Shown here piece by piece: positions 1-8,960 of a stretch of DNA of 49,114 nt. The stretch lies in contig CAZKWC010000019.1 in NCBI GenBank assembly GCA_964556425.1, forward strand, positions 1 to 49,114, given 5' to 3'. Every line of letters starts with the position of its first letter. The stretch's first letter is position 1. The translations under genes and the position numbers were made by a program. Under the pieces are notes generated by a model. That model was not told the DNA's origin. It was given only the letters and a program-made list of their open reading frames with translations, and did not search any database. This DNA comes from JALQUL01 sp964556425 (lineage in GTDB: Bacteria > Pseudomonadota > Gammaproteobacteria > Burkholderiales > Burkholderiaceae_C).

Positions 1-2370
1 CAACGTGATGCCGCAAAAGCTGGTGCTGCTTTATCTAAGGAACCGTTGGCTAGCCTGAAAGCGCAATTATCTGACCGTGTGAAGGTAATTGAAGATTTGC
101 AACGTCAATGTTTAGTACAGCGTGAAGCGGCTGTGTTATTAGCACAGCGCACCGAGGTTTTGTCTACCAAGCCTTTCTCTGAAGTAAAAGTTGCCAAAGA
201 AAGCTTAGAAAAAGACATTCAGCGTTGGGTTAAGCAAGCAGATAATTTAATCAATGTGCCCTATTGGTCTAGTGTTGACGCTAAATTTGCTCCACTGCTA
301 GATGCGTCTAAGTTACAATTATTGGCAGTTCAAACTGCGTTTTCAGAGGCTGTGACCCAGGTAGAGTTAGCATTGCAAGATCCACAAGCCCCAATGCCTA
401 GTGTGCCTGTTTGGGCCGATGAGGTCAGAGCCATTCGTGGTGTCTCAGATATTGCGCCAAAAGCAAACAAAACAAAACTAGACCCACAGGTCAAAGAAAA
501 AGCCAACCAAACCGTACAAAAAGTATTGGCTCAGCTAGAAGCAGAGTTGGCCTTAGGTCATGGCAAAGCCACTGTTTTAGCAGCCAATGCATTACGCAAC
601 GCACTTAAAGATTTTGCTCATCAAATTGATCATAAGCTTGAAGTGGCAGTTACGTCTGCTTTAACAGCCGCTGGTGAGTTAGAGGGGTGGCAACGTTGGC
701 GCGCCGATCAAATTCGTCAAGAATTGGTAGAAAAAGCAAAATCACTGTTAAATCGTCCAAACGGTCAGGCTTTAGGTGGTAAGAAGTTACAAGAAACGCT
801 TAGAAGTCTTCGTGAGCAATGGAAACTCACCGATCAAGGTGGTGTGCCCAATCATGTACTCTGGAAACGCTTCGATGAGGCCTGTAATGAAGCACATAAA
901 TTAGTCGATTTATGGGTTGAAAAATTAAAAGCCGAAAATGCAGCACACCGCGAGCAACGCTTAGCCATCATTGCTGATATTCAAAAGGCAGCGCAAGATG
1001 GTGCAGCTGGCGCTTTAGATTTAAAAACACTCAATCGCAAAGTGCAGCAATTTGTGCAAATTTGGCAAGAGTCAGGTCATGTTGGTGAAAAAACTTACGC
1101 TGAGTTGCAACCGCTTTGGAAGCAAGCCATGGATAGTTTGGCAGAGCCTTTAAAAGTGGCTCAACAAGCGAGTCTTGATTTGCGCCATCAAATGATTGAA
1201 CAAGCAGAAGCCTTGGGTAAAGAGGCACTGTTAAATATTGATGCTATCAAAACTTTACAACAACGTTGGCAAGCTGAAGCGCAGCGTGTGCCCCTTGACC
1301 GTAAATTAGAACAAAAATTGTGGGATAAGTTCCGTCAACCCCTAGATGACGCATTTGCTCGTAAAACCGCCGAACGTGAAAAACTTTCACAAGCAGTCAA
1401 TGAGTTCGACCGTCAAGTTACCGAAGCCTCTAAAGCCGTTAAAGCTGCTATCGACAGTGCAGATGCACAAGCAATTCGTTCAGCTACCGATGCACTTAAT
1501 CAATTATTGCAAAATGGTGGACGTGTAGCCCCAGCCGCCATTGCAGCTCCGGTATCAACTACAACCGAGCAAGCGTCTGCCCCAGCTACAGACGCATTAC
1601 AAGAGTCACAAGCAAGCGCTGAAGCGCAAGCCACTGAATCCCTTGAGCCTGCAGCCACGGAAGAAGCGGCCGCTAAACCAGTGGTAGCACCAAAACCCGT
1701 TATTGCAAGACGTGGTGATGATAGGCCACAAGCCAAAATTACTACTCCTACTGCACCGGTCGCAACTGATCGCTTTGCCAATCGCAAAGGTAATGATCGT
1801 AATGATCGCGGCAATGACCGTAATGGCCCACGCTCTGGTGGTCCAGGCGCTGGTGCAAACGCCAACCGTGAACCTCGTTTTGCCCCGCGTGAGCCAATCA
1901 ATCGTCCACGTTTAAGTGATGCCGCTTTCCGTGCACAAAAACAAGCTTTTGATGCGGCTGATATGGCATTACGCCAATTGGCTATGCAAGCGCATGGTGA
2001 AGTTTTAACGCAGGTTATTACCGCTTGGGAAAAACGTGATGCCAATAGTTTGCCTGCTGCACAAGCATTAGGTTCTAAAGTCAACACCAGTAGCCGTCAA
2101 GCTTGGGTCAAGGCTATTTCACAAGCGCCAAGTCTTGACGCCAAAAATAATTTATTGCGTCTTGAAATTGCTACCGAGTCACCCACTCCAGCATCCCTTA
2201 TTAACGAGCGCCGTGCTTTGCAATTGCAGTTATTAACTAAGCGTAACGAAGCCGCTCCAATTGAAACTTGGAGCCAAGACGTGGCAGCTGTTATGGCCTC
2301 TGATTACAACGAAGAAAACGCAAAACGTTTGCAAAATGTATTAAAGGTATTGTTGCGTCAAAGAGGTTAA
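1..2370 (+). CDS. DUF349 domain protein, 5' end outside the window
   Basis: The frame is open from base 1, so the true start lies upstream; a TTG at 46 is only the first possible start inside the window. The visible 789 codons are mostly charged alpha-helical sequence. Two stretches fit DUF349 repeats, with the W-x-x-L/D-x-G spacing typical of the family: one around bases 800-960 (LREQWKLTDQGG) and one around 1255-1400 (LQQRWQAEAQRVP). An Ala/Pro/Glu-rich segment (about 1530-1740) leads to an Arg/Asn/Asp/Gly-rich linker (about 1760-1900, three N-D-R units), followed by a second helical part up to the stop. DUF349 proteins have no settled biochemical function. The next gene starts 3 bases after the stop, and its ribosome binding site lies inside this gene, so the two are probably cotranslated. 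The family call is good; the function is unknown. Confidence 0.8.
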   Translation, partial: QRDAAKAGAALSKEPLASLKAQLSDRVKVIEDLQRQCLVQREAAVLLAQRTEVLSTKPFSEVKVAKESLEKDIQRWVKQADNLINVPYWSSVDAKFAPLLDASKLQLLAVQTAFSEAVTQVELALQDPQAPMPSVPVWADEVRAIRGVSDIAPKANKTKLDPQVKEKANQTVQKVLAQLEAELALGHGKATVLAANALRNALKDFAHQIDHKLEVAVTSALTAAGELEGWQRWRADQIRQELVEKAKSLLNRPNGQALGGKKLQETLRSLREQWKLTDQGGVPNHVLWKRFDEACNEAHKLVDLWVEKLKAENAAHREQRLAIIADIQKAAQDGAAGALDLKTLNRKVQQFVQIWQESGHVGEKTYAELQPLWKQAMDSLAEPLKVAQQASLDLRHQMIEQAEALGKEALLNIDAIKTLQQRWQAEAQRVPLDRKLEQKLWDKFRQPLDDAFARKTAEREKLSQAVNEFDRQVTEASKAVKAAIDSADAQAIRSATDALNQLLQNGGRVAPAAIAAPVSTTTEQASAPATDALQESQASAEAQATESLEPAATEEAAAKPVVAPKPVIARRGDDRPQAKITTPTAPVATDRFANRKGNDRNDRGNDRNGPRSGGPGAGANANREPRFAPREPINRPRLSDAAFRAQKQAFDAADMALRQLAMQAHGEVLTQVITAWEKRDANSLPAAQALGSKVNTSSRQAWVKAISQAPSLDAKNNLLRLEIATESPTPASLINERRALQLQLLTKRNEAAPIETWSQDVAAVMASDYNEENAKRLQNVLKVLLRQRG
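1791..1830 (+). repeat. Degenerate 9-base repeat coding N-D-R units
   Basis: Units AATGATCGT (1792-1800), AATGATCGC (1801-1809) and AATGACCGT (1813-1821) are followed by AATGGC. They encode the Asn-Asp-Arg units of the basic linker in the DUF349 protein. The in-frame repeat could change copy number without breaking the frame. Confidence 0.7.
2361..2366 (+). promoter_or_regulatory. Ribosome binding site fixing a TTG start
   Basis: AAGAGG lies 7 bases before the TTG at 2374 and inside the end of the preceding gene. It supports TTG as the start of the monooxygenase, since no ATG lies close enough to serve. Confidence 0.65.
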
Positions 2371-2373
2371 GCT

Positions 2374-3642
2374 TTGTCTAATTGTATTTCTGCCCCAGTA
2401 TTAGTGCTTGGGGCAGGCATAGGTGGTTTAGCCACTGCCTTAGCTTGCTCAGAGCAAAAAACTCCCACTGTTATCTGGGAAAAATCACTAGATTTTAAAG
2501 AGTTGGGGGCGGGAATACAGTTGGGGCCTAATGCAACCAAAGTATTAGGTCAAATGGGGTTGGCGCAAGAATTAAAAGCACTGGCCTCTGTGCCTCAAAA
2601 ATTAGTTTTTTATGATGCTAAAAATGGTTCGACCATTTTTAAGCGTGAACTTGCTTCCAAAATAGAGCAACAATTTGGTGCTCCTTATTACACGATTGCT
2701 AGAGCAGATTTACACGAGCTACTATTAAGCAAAGTGCAAAACAATTCTTGGTGTGAAATTCATACTGGCCAAAGTTGTGAGTCACTCGCAATTGATACAC
2801 AAAACCCTTTATTGGTTCAAGCCAATAACACCTCGGGTGCAAGCTTAAAGGCTAGTGCAGTCATAGGTGTAGATGGTGCTAGAAGTGCCACTAGAAACTA
2901 TTTTTATCCCGATCAAGATTTACATTTTACGGGGCAAATTGCCTATCGTGCATTATTAGACAGACAACAAATTGCGTCACCGCATTTATTACAGCAAGTG
3001 AGTGTTTGGTTGGGCGCACAGGTTCATGTGGTGGCCTACCCAGTGCTACAAGGGCGTTATCTTAATATAGTGGTAATTGCAGAGGAGTTGCATTTAAAGC
3101 CAGAAATGCAATTGTGGCATAAACAATTAAAGCCTCAGTTACCGGCTAATATTCTTGATTTAGTGGCCAAAAACCAATTGCTTAGTAGCGTATTTCAAGC
3201 AATTGATAGTTGGCGTTATTGGCTTTTGTTTGACAGACCCCCACTAAGCAGTGAACAACTTATGTTGGGCTCGGGCGGCACACTTGAATCATTAAAAGCA
3301 GTAGGCCAAAAAGTGGCTTTATTGGGAGATGCTGCGCATCCAATGTTACCGTTTTTGGCACAAGGCGCTGCAATGGCCATAGAAGATGCCTATACGTTGT
3401 CATTGCAGTTGGCAAAAATAAACAAGCAATCACAAGCTACAGCTTCTGATGTACCTCAAGCCTTGCAGCAATACGCCAATTTAAGATGGCGAAGAGTTGC
3501 CAAAGTGCAAAGTTTAGCGAGGCGAAATGCGGCTATTTTTCATTGGCAAGGTTTAATGGCCCAGTGCAGAAATATGGGCTTGGCAATAGTGGGACAACCA
3601 CTCACTGAAATGGCTTGGCTGTATGGGCACGAAATTAAATAA
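2374..3642 (+). CDS. FAD-dependent aromatic-ring-type monooxygenase (salicylate hydroxylase-like)
   Basis: A 422-residue flavoprotein of the UbiH / p-hydroxybenzoate hydroxylase fold. The N-terminal Rossmann motif GAGIGGL (residues about 14-20) binds the ADP part of FAD. The second FAD motif, GDAAHPMLPFLAQGA, begins at about residue 318, with its Gly-Asp at 318-319. Members hydroxylate an aromatic or similar substrate using NAD(P)H and oxygen. The sequence most resembles the salicylate / 3-hydroxybenzoate hydroxylase branch, but the substrate cannot be read from it and no aromatic-degradation genes lie nearby. The start is TTG, backed by AAGAGG 7 bases upstream. The gene sits 3 bases after the DUF349 gene, which suggests one transcript. 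The fold is secure; the substrate is not known. Confidence 0.85.
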   Translation: MSNCISAPVLVLGAGIGGLATALACSEQKTPTVIWEKSLDFKELGAGIQLGPNATKVLGQMGLAQELKALASVPQKLVFYDAKNGSTIFKRELASKIEQQFGAPYYTIARADLHELLLSKVQNNSWCEIHTGQSCESLAIDTQNPLLVQANNTSGASLKASAVIGVDGARSATRNYFYPDQDLHFTGQIAYRALLDRQQIASPHLLQQVSVWLGAQVHVVAYPVLQGRYLNIVVIAEELHLKPEMQLWHKQLKPQLPANILDLVAKNQLLSSVFQAIDSWRYWLLFDRPPLSSEQLMLGSGGTLESLKAVGQKVALLGDAAHPMLPFLAQGAAMAIEDAYTLSLQLAKINKQSQATASDVPQALQQYANLRWRRVAKVQSLARRNAAIFHWQGLMAQCRNMGLAIVGQPLTEMAWLYGHEIK

Positions 3643-3839
3643 GTAATGTACTATTCTATTTCTGTACCAACACTGAAATTATTTTACCCTATTTAAAAGG
3701 GAAATAGCTAAAAATAGTCTAAAAGTCCTGCGTTATAAGCTTGACTTATGTAAGTGCTAAAGACAAAAGCCAAGCTGATTAAATATTAAATTTTGGTTCA
3801 TACATTGTTTTTGTTGCAAAATTCTGTGAATATTATGGG

Positions 3840-3939
3840 NNNNNNNNNNNNNNNNNNNNNNNNNNNNNNNNNNNNNNNNNNNNNNNNNNNNNNNNNNNNN
3901 NNNNNNNNNNNNNNNNNNNNNNNNNNNNNNNNNNNNNNN
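3840..3939. other. Assembly gap (100 N)
   Basis: A run of exactly 100 N, the usual placeholder for a scaffold gap of unknown length. It lies between the monooxygenase gene and rpsO. The short open frames that cross it are artefacts. Confidence 0.98.
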
Positions 3940-3972
3940 ATTCCAAGGTTGGACGCAAGTACTAAACCCTAT

Positions 3973-3977
3973 AAGGA
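3973..3977 (+). promoter_or_regulatory. Ribosome binding site of rpsO
   Basis: AAGGA lies 8 bases before the rpsO ATG. Confidence 0.7.
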
Positions 3978-3985
3978 AAATCAAA

Positions 3986-4252
3986 ATGATCGATCCAAAA
4001 GTAAAAGCTGAAGTCGTTAAGGCTCATGCTCGTGGCCCAGCAGATACCGGTAGTCCAGAAGTGCAAGTTGCTATTCTTACAGCTCGCATCAACGAACTCA
4101 CACCTCATTTTAAAACCCATGCAAAAGATCACCACGGTCGCCGTGGTTTATTGCGTATGGTTAACAGCCGTAAAAGCTTGTTGTCTTATCTCAAACGTAA
4201 AGACCCTGAGCGTTACACAGCTTTAATTGCAAAATTAGGCTTGCGTAAATAA
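3986..4252 (+). CDS. rpsO: 30S ribosomal protein S15
   Basis: An 88-residue protein, the usual S15 length is 88-89. It has the family core TGSPEVQVAILTARI, the HHGRRGLL turn and the C-terminal Y-L-K-R-K/L-G-L-R segment. S15 binds 16S rRNA early in assembly of the small subunit and contacts the large subunit. It precedes pnp, the normal arrangement in proteobacteria, with a terminator-like hairpin between them. The start has AAGGA 8 bases upstream. Confidence 0.98.
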   Translation: MIDPKVKAEVVKAHARGPADTGSPEVQVAILTARINELTPHFKTHAKDHHGRRGLLRMVNSRKSLLSYLKRKDPERYTALIAKLGLRK

Positions 4253-4271
4253 TTACAGCAGTATTGTGAAG

Positions 4272-4303
4272 CGCCTGAGTTGGATTTCTAACTCAGGCGT
4301 TTT
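4272..4303 (+). terminator. Hairpin terminator or attenuator between rpsO and pnp
   Basis: A perfect 10-bp stem, CGCCTGAGTT (4272-4281) with AACTCAGGCG (4290-4299), has an 8-base loop and is followed by only four T. The weak T tract suggests partial termination, so that some transcripts read on into pnp. Confidence 0.75.
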
Positions 4304-4342
4304 GCAATTTTAGTCACAACTCAAAGTTTGTACGCGCTGTGT

Positions 4343-4388
4343 CATTCCATTAGGCTTTAAGCTCCTTCTTTTGAAGTTTTATGGAATG
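4343..4388 (+). other. Long hairpin in the pnp leader
   Basis: CATTCCAT (4343-4350) pairs with ATGGAATG (4381-4388). Nested inside is CTTC/GAAG (4365-4368, 4373-4376) around TTTT. It lies about 70 bases before the pnp start. In E. coli a hairpin at the same place is cut by RNase III during pnp autoregulation; a similar role here is inference. Confidence 0.45.
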
Positions 4389-4460
4389 GCATCGTATGAC
4401 AAGAGTTGTTTTATAGCCCTCCAGTGTTGGATGGGTTTATTCAATTTATAAAGATATATT

Positions 4461-6406
4461 ATGTCAATGTTCAAAAAAGTAACTAAGAGCTTCCAATGGG
4501 GCTCACATCAAGTCACCATGGAAACTGGTGAAATCGCTCGTCAATCATCTGGCGCAGTCATGCTTGATATGGACGGTACAGTAGTTTTAGCCACTGTTGT
4601 GGCCAAAACAGACAGCAAACCAGGTCAAGACTTTTTCCCTTTAACCGTTGATTACCTCGAAAAATCATACGCAGCTGGTAAAATTCCTGGAAGTTTCTTC
4701 AAGCGTGAAGGCCGTCCTAGCGAATTCGAAACTTTAACTAGCCGTTTAATCGACCGTCCAATTCGTCCTTTATTCCCAGAAGGCTTTTTTAATGAAGTGC
4801 AAGTGGTAGTTCACACCTTGTCACTCAACCCAGAAGTCGATGCCGATATTGCTGCTTTAATTGCCAGCAGTGCAGCTTTAGCCGTCAGTGGTATTCCATT
4901 CAGTGGCCCTATTGGTGCTGCTCGCGTTGGTTATATCAACGGTCAATACGTACTCAATCCTGGTCAAACACAACGCAAAGAATCCACAATGGATTTAGTC
5001 GTTGCCGGTACTGAAACTGCTGTGTTAATGGTGGAATCTGAAGCTCTTCAATTATCAGAAGAAATCATGTTGGGCGGTATTGTGTTCGGTCACGAACAAG
5101 GCACTATTGCTATCAATGCCATCCATGATTTAGTTCGTGATGCTGGCAAACCAGTGTGGAACTGGCAAGCTCCTGCTAAAGACGAAGATTTAATTTCCAA
5201 AGTAAATGCTTTGGCTTCAGAAAAATTAGCACAAGCTTACCAAATTCGTAACAAACAAGCTCGTACACAAGCTTGCCGTGATGCTTATTCTTTTGTAATG
5301 ACTTCATTAAAAGAACAAGCCATCGACTTTGACAGCGTTAAAGTAGAAGGTATGTTGTTTGACATCGAAGCTAAATTAGTGCGTAGCCAAATTTTAGCCG
5401 GCGAGCCACGTATTGATGGTCGTGACACCCGCACTGTTCGCCCTATTGAAATTCGCAACGGCGTGTTACCACGCACTCACGGTTCTGCCTTGTTCACACG
5501 TGGCGAAACTCAAGCTTTGGTAATTGCCACTTTAGGCACCGAGCGCGATGCGCAACGTATTGATTCATTAGCGGGCGACTACGAAGACCGTTTTATGTTG
5601 CATTACAACATGCCTCCGTTTGCCACTGGCGAAACAGGTCGTGTAGGTTCACCAAAACGTCGTGAAATTGGTCATGGTCGTTTGGCAAAACGCGCTTTGG
5701 TAGCAGTGTTACCAAGTGCTTCTGAATTCCCATACACCATGCGTGTAGTAAGCGAAATCACCGAGTCCAACGGTTCTTCTTCAATGGCTTCAGTTTGCGG
5801 CGGTTGTTTAAGTTTAATGGATGCAGGCGTACCATTAAAAGCTCATGTAGCTGGTATTGCAATGGGTCTCATCAAAGACGGCAATCGTTTTGCCGTTTTA
5901 ACCGACATCTTAGGCGATGAAGATCATTTAGGTGATATGGACTTTAAAGTAGCTGGTACTACCAATGGTATTACTGCTTTGCAAATGGACATTAAAATCC
6001 AAGGCATTACCAAAGAAATTATGCAAGTGGCATTGGCTCAAGCCAAAGAAGCACGTATGCATATTTTGGGTGAAATGCAATCTGCAATGGGCGAGTCTAA
6101 AGCTGAAGTTTCTAACTTTGCACCAAAACTCTACACTATCAAAATCAATCCAGAAAAAATTCGTGATGTGATTGGTAAGGGTGGTGCAGTTATTCGTGCC
6201 CTCACTGAAGAAACTGGTACTGAAATCAATATCGCAGAAGACGGCACTATTACTATTGCTGCCACTGATGGTGCAAAAGCAGACGAAGCTAAACGCCGCA
6301 TTGAACAAATCACTGCAGAAGTTGAAATTGGTAAAGTCTATGAAGGCCCAATTACTAAATTACTCGACTTCGGTGCTTTAGTTAACTTGTTACCAGGCAA
6401 AGATGG
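4461..6406 (+). CDS. pnp: Polynucleotide phosphorylase, 3' end lost in assembly gap
   Basis: PNPase degrades RNA 3' to 5' with phosphate, as a trimer and in the degradosome where one exists. About 649 residues are visible before the gap; the family is usually about 700-720. Both RNase PH-like halves are present; the second includes ETGRVGSPKRREIGHGRLAK. They are followed by the KH domain with its GKGG loop, near bases 6173-6184. The S1 domain has only begun (IGKVYEGPITKLLDFGALV) when the N run starts, so most of S1 and the stop are missing from the assembly, not from the gene. No clear Shine-Dalgarno sequence precedes the ATG at 4461; an in-frame ATG at 4467 is an alternative. Structured RNA upstream fits autoregulation. 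Confidence 0.96.
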
Positions 6407-6506
6407 NNNNNNNNNNNNNNNNNNNNNNNNNNNNNNNNNNNNNNNNNNNNNNNNNNNNNNNNNNNNNNNNNNNNNNNNNNNNNNNNNNNNNNNNNNNNNN
6501 NNNNNN
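6407..6506. other. Assembly gap (100 N) inside pnp
   Basis: Exactly 100 N. The missing part of pnp alone should need roughly 200 bases, so the true gap is probably longer than drawn. The apparent stop after the gap is an artefact. Confidence 0.97.
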
Positions 6507-6557
6507 GCATAATAAAATGCTAAACCTTTTTGATTTTCTTTAACAAGCAACCCATCT

Positions 6558-7589
6558 ATGATGAATGTAATTGAAATTAATACTTTTGGTGCTCCAGAGG
6601 TTTTGCAACTTTCTACTCGTGCAAAACCAGTTGCGGGGCATCAAGAAGTTTTAATTAAAGTCTTGGCCAGTGGAGTCAATCGACCTGACGTTTTACAACG
6701 CACAGGCGCTTATCCTCCGCCTCCTGGTGCCTCCGACTTACCTGGCCTAGAAGTGGCAGGTATTATCGAATCTGGAGATGAGCAAGCTTTAGCAAATGCA
6801 GGTTTCCAAATTGGCGATACGGTTTGTGCTTTGGTTGCTGGTGGTGGTTATGCGCAGTATTGTGTCGCACCTATTGGTCAGTGTTTACCTGTGCCAAAAG
6901 GTCTTTCAATACAAGAAGCAGCTAGCTTGCCTGAAACTTTTTTTACCGTTTGGAGCAATGTTTTTGATAGAGGGCGTTTAAAGGCCAATGAAACTATTCT
7001 GATTCATGGTGGTAGTAGCGGTATAGGTGTAACTGCAATTCAATTGGCAAAAGCCATGGGTGCGACAGTGATTGTCACTGTGGGTTCCGAAGACAAGCGC
7101 CAAGCCTGTTTAAAATTGGGTGCAGATTACGCCATTAACTATCGAACTCAAGAGTTTGAAAAAGAAGCTTTGCAAATCACGCAAGGCAAGGGTGTTGATG
7201 TCATACTTGATATGGTTGCTGGCAGTTATATTGCCAAAGACCAAGAATGTATTGCCGAAGATGGTCGCATAGTCGTTATTGCAGTGCAGGGCGGAGTGAA
7301 AGCCGAAATTAATGCTGGCTTACTCATGCGCAAACGCATTACACTTACTGGCTCTACGCTCAGACCCCGTTCAATTGAGTTTAAATCCGCAATTGCACAA
7401 GCTTTAAAAACTCAAGTTTGGCCCCTAATCGAGCAACAAAAAATCCAATCGGTTGTTTATCAAATCCTACCTGTGCAGGGAAATGCTACTTTAAGTGGTG
7501 CAGCTATGGCGCATCACTTAATGGAGTCCAACCAGCATATTGGTAAAATTGTTTTAGATTGGACAACTCTGTCCTCGTCAAGAGAGTGA
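6558..7589 (+). CDS. NAD(P)H quinone oxidoreductase, zinc-independent MDR family (PIG3-like)
   Basis: A 343-residue medium-chain dehydrogenase/reductase of the quinone oxidoreductase type. It has the N-terminal GroES-like domain (ASGVNRPDVLQRTGAYPPPP is typical of the PIG3 branch) and a cofactor domain with HGGSSGIGVTAIQLAKAMGA. The zinc ligands of alcohol dehydrogenases are absent, as expected. It probably reduces quinones or related enones with NADPH in the cytoplasm; the physiological substrate is unclear. Two adjacent ATG codons (6558, 6561) could start it. It ends 3 bases before tpiA, and the same neighbours occur in other Burkholderiales. Confidence 0.88.
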   Translation: MMNVIEINTFGAPEVLQLSTRAKPVAGHQEVLIKVLASGVNRPDVLQRTGAYPPPPGASDLPGLEVAGIIESGDEQALANAGFQIGDTVCALVAGGGYAQYCVAPIGQCLPVPKGLSIQEAASLPETFFTVWSNVFDRGRLKANETILIHGGSSGIGVTAIQLAKAMGATVIVTVGSEDKRQACLKLGADYAINYRTQEFEKEALQITQGKGVDVILDMVAGSYIAKDQECIAEDGRIVVIAVQGGVKAEINAGLLMRKRITLTGSTLRPRSIEFKSAIAQALKTQVWPLIEQQKIQSVVYQILPVQGNATLSGAAMAHHLMESNQHIGKIVLDWTTLSSSRE

Positions 7590-7592
7590 ATA

Positions 7593-8348
7593 ATGTCAAA
7601 AAAATTAATCGCTGGTAATTGGAAAATGAATGGTGATTCTGCTAGCAACCAAGCATTGTTAGAGCAAATCGCCAAAGGTCTAGTGGGCTTAAATGCACAT
7701 GCAGCAGTGTGTGTGCCTGCTATTTATTTAGCTCAAGTACAAGCCTTGTGTGCCAACACCGAAATTGCGGTGGGTGCACAAGATATGTCGCAGCATAATA
7801 GTGGTGCTTACACAGGCGAAATTAGCGCTAATATGCTAAAAGAGCTCAATGTGCGTTATGCGATTGTGGGTCATTCAGAAAGACGTCAGTATCATTTTGA
7901 ATCAGATCAAACAGTGGCTGCCAAAGCCAAACAAGCTTTAGCCAACGGAATTACTCCTATTGTATGTATTGGCGAAACCTTGGCCGAGCGTCAAGCAGGT
8001 CAAACACAAGAAGTAGTTAGGCGTCAGTTGTCAGTTGTCATTCATGAACTAGCGCATTGTGCTGGCGAAATCGTATTAGCCTATGAACCTGTTTGGGCAA
8101 TTGGAACTGGCCTAACCGCTACTCCCGAGCAAGCCCAAGAAGTACACGCCTCCTTACGTGCTCAATTAGCTTTGGCGGTTAAGCATCCAGAACGTGTCAA
8201 AATCTTATATGGTGGTAGCATGAACGCAAGTAATGCAGCTCAATTATTGGCGCAAACAGATATTGACGGTGGTTTAATTGGTGGCGCTTCTTTAAAAGCC
8301 CCCGACTTTTTAGCAATTTTGGGTGCGGCTAGTGCCCTTGCGAAATAA
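7593..8348 (+). CDS. tpiA: Triosephosphate isomerase
   Basis: A 251-residue protein, a normal length for the family. It interconverts dihydroxyacetone phosphate and glyceraldehyde 3-phosphate in glycolysis and gluconeogenesis. The substrate-binding GNWKMNG is at the N terminus (catalytic Lys at about 11), the catalytic histidine is in IVGHSERR, and the catalytic glutamate is in AYEPVWAIGTG; the phosphate-binding LYGGSM and GGLIGGASL follow. A purine-rich AAGAGAG ends 7 bases before the ATG. It follows the oxidoreductase by 3 bases and precedes secG by 25, so the three are probably one transcript. Confidence 0.98.
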   Translation: MSKKLIAGNWKMNGDSASNQALLEQIAKGLVGLNAHAAVCVPAIYLAQVQALCANTEIAVGAQDMSQHNSGAYTGEISANMLKELNVRYAIVGHSERRQYHFESDQTVAAKAKQALANGITPIVCIGETLAERQAGQTQEVVRRQLSVVIHELAHCAGEIVLAYEPVWAIGTGLTATPEQAQEVHASLRAQLALAVKHPERVKILYGGSMNASNAAQLLAQTDIDGGLIGGASLKAPDFLAILGAASALAK

Positions 8349-8373
8349 ATTTATAAATTTGGAGTAAATATTA

Positions 8374-8757
8374 ATGAGTCTTATTTTAAATATTTTAGTA
8401 TTAGTACAAATTGTTGCCGCTATAGCAATGGTTTTGTTAATTTTGATGCAACACGGTAAAGGTGCCGATATGGGCGCAGCTTTTGGTAGTGGCGCATCAG
8501 GTAGTTTGTTTGGTGCATCGGGTGGTGCTAATGTGTTGTCCCGTGCTACAGCAGTATTAGCCGCAGTATTTTTTATTTGTACATTGGCATTGGCTGGTTT
8601 AGGCAATCAAGGAACACGTTCTTCTGGTAGCGTATTAGAAACTAGTGTTTTACCTACTACAGCTGCTTCCGGTGCTTCTGCCTCTGCTTCTGCAGCGGCT
8701 AGTAGTGCTGCTCAAGCTGCCGCTTCTAGTGCTAACACCGGAATTCCAAACCAATAA
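8374..8757 (+). CDS. secG: Protein-export membrane protein SecG
   Basis: A 127-residue subunit of the SecYEG translocon. The first hydrophobic segment (about residues 2-23) is followed by the cytoplasmic loop GKGADMGAAFGSGASGSLFG, the SecG signature, and then a second membrane segment (about 53-73). The C-terminal tail is rich in Ala and Ser, as is common in betaproteobacterial SecG. GGAG lies upstream of the ATG. tpiA-secG is the usual order in this group. Confidence 0.95.
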   Translation: MSLILNILVLVQIVAAIAMVLLILMQHGKGADMGAAFGSGASGSLFGASGGANVLSRATAVLAAVFFICTLALAGLGNQGTRSSGSVLETSVLPTTAASGASASASAAASSAAQAAASSANTGIPNQ

Positions 8758-8786
8758 TATTTAAAATAATTAAAAAAATATGGCAG

Positions 8787-8817
8787 TTACCCTGAAAACT
8801 GCTTCATTTCAGGGTAA
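8787..8817 (+). terminator. Hairpin after secG, without a U tract
   Basis: An 11-bp stem, TTACCCTGAAA (8787-8797) with TTTCAGGGTAA (8807-8817), and a 9-base loop. It sits 30 bases after the secG stop, but no T run follows. It may be a weak terminator or a 3'-end stabiliser. Confidence 0.4.
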
Positions 8818-8875
8818 ACTCTAAGCCTGTCACGTAGCAAGAATTGCAAACGCAATTTAAGTTACAAACGAAGTG

Positions 8876-8960
8876 GCCGTCGTGGTGAAATTGGTAGACA
8901 CGCTATCTTGAGGGGGTAGTGGCGAAAGCTGTGCGAGTTCGAGTCTCGCCGACGGCACCA
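8876..8960 (+). tRNA. tRNA-Leu (anticodon GAG)
   Basis: An 85-base class II tRNA with encoded CCA. The acceptor arms are GCCGTCG (8876-8882) and CGACGGC (8950-8956). The anticodon stem CTATC/GGTAG holds the loop TTGAGGG, with anticodon GAG at 8910-8912; a long variable arm follows. It precedes nuoA by 64 bases, the usual arrangement in Burkholderiales, and is likely transcribed into the nuo operon. Confidence 0.96.

Larger units (their letters stand above)
3643..3985. other. Intergenic region upstream of rpsO, interrupted by a gap
   Basis: This stretch has 197 bases before the gap and 46 after it. It holds no credible gene. A short inverted repeat (AGCTTG at 3738-3743, CAAGCT at 3771-3776) and a CTATTT/AAATAG pair near 3690 are visible, as is a -10-like TATTAT at 3831-3836 without a convincing -35. 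The rpsO promoter may lie here or in the missing sequence. Confidence 0.5.

Noticed and set aside
1500..2087. A 195-residue open frame on the minus strand opposite the DUF349 gene
   Set aside because: It is antisense to a well-supported frame, has an Ala/Ser/Arg-rich composition typical of shadow frames, and has no recognisable domain or ribosome binding site.
6407..6512. Apparent C terminus and stop of pnp after the N run
   Set aside because: It arises only from reading through placeholder N bases; the frame beyond the gap cannot be trusted.
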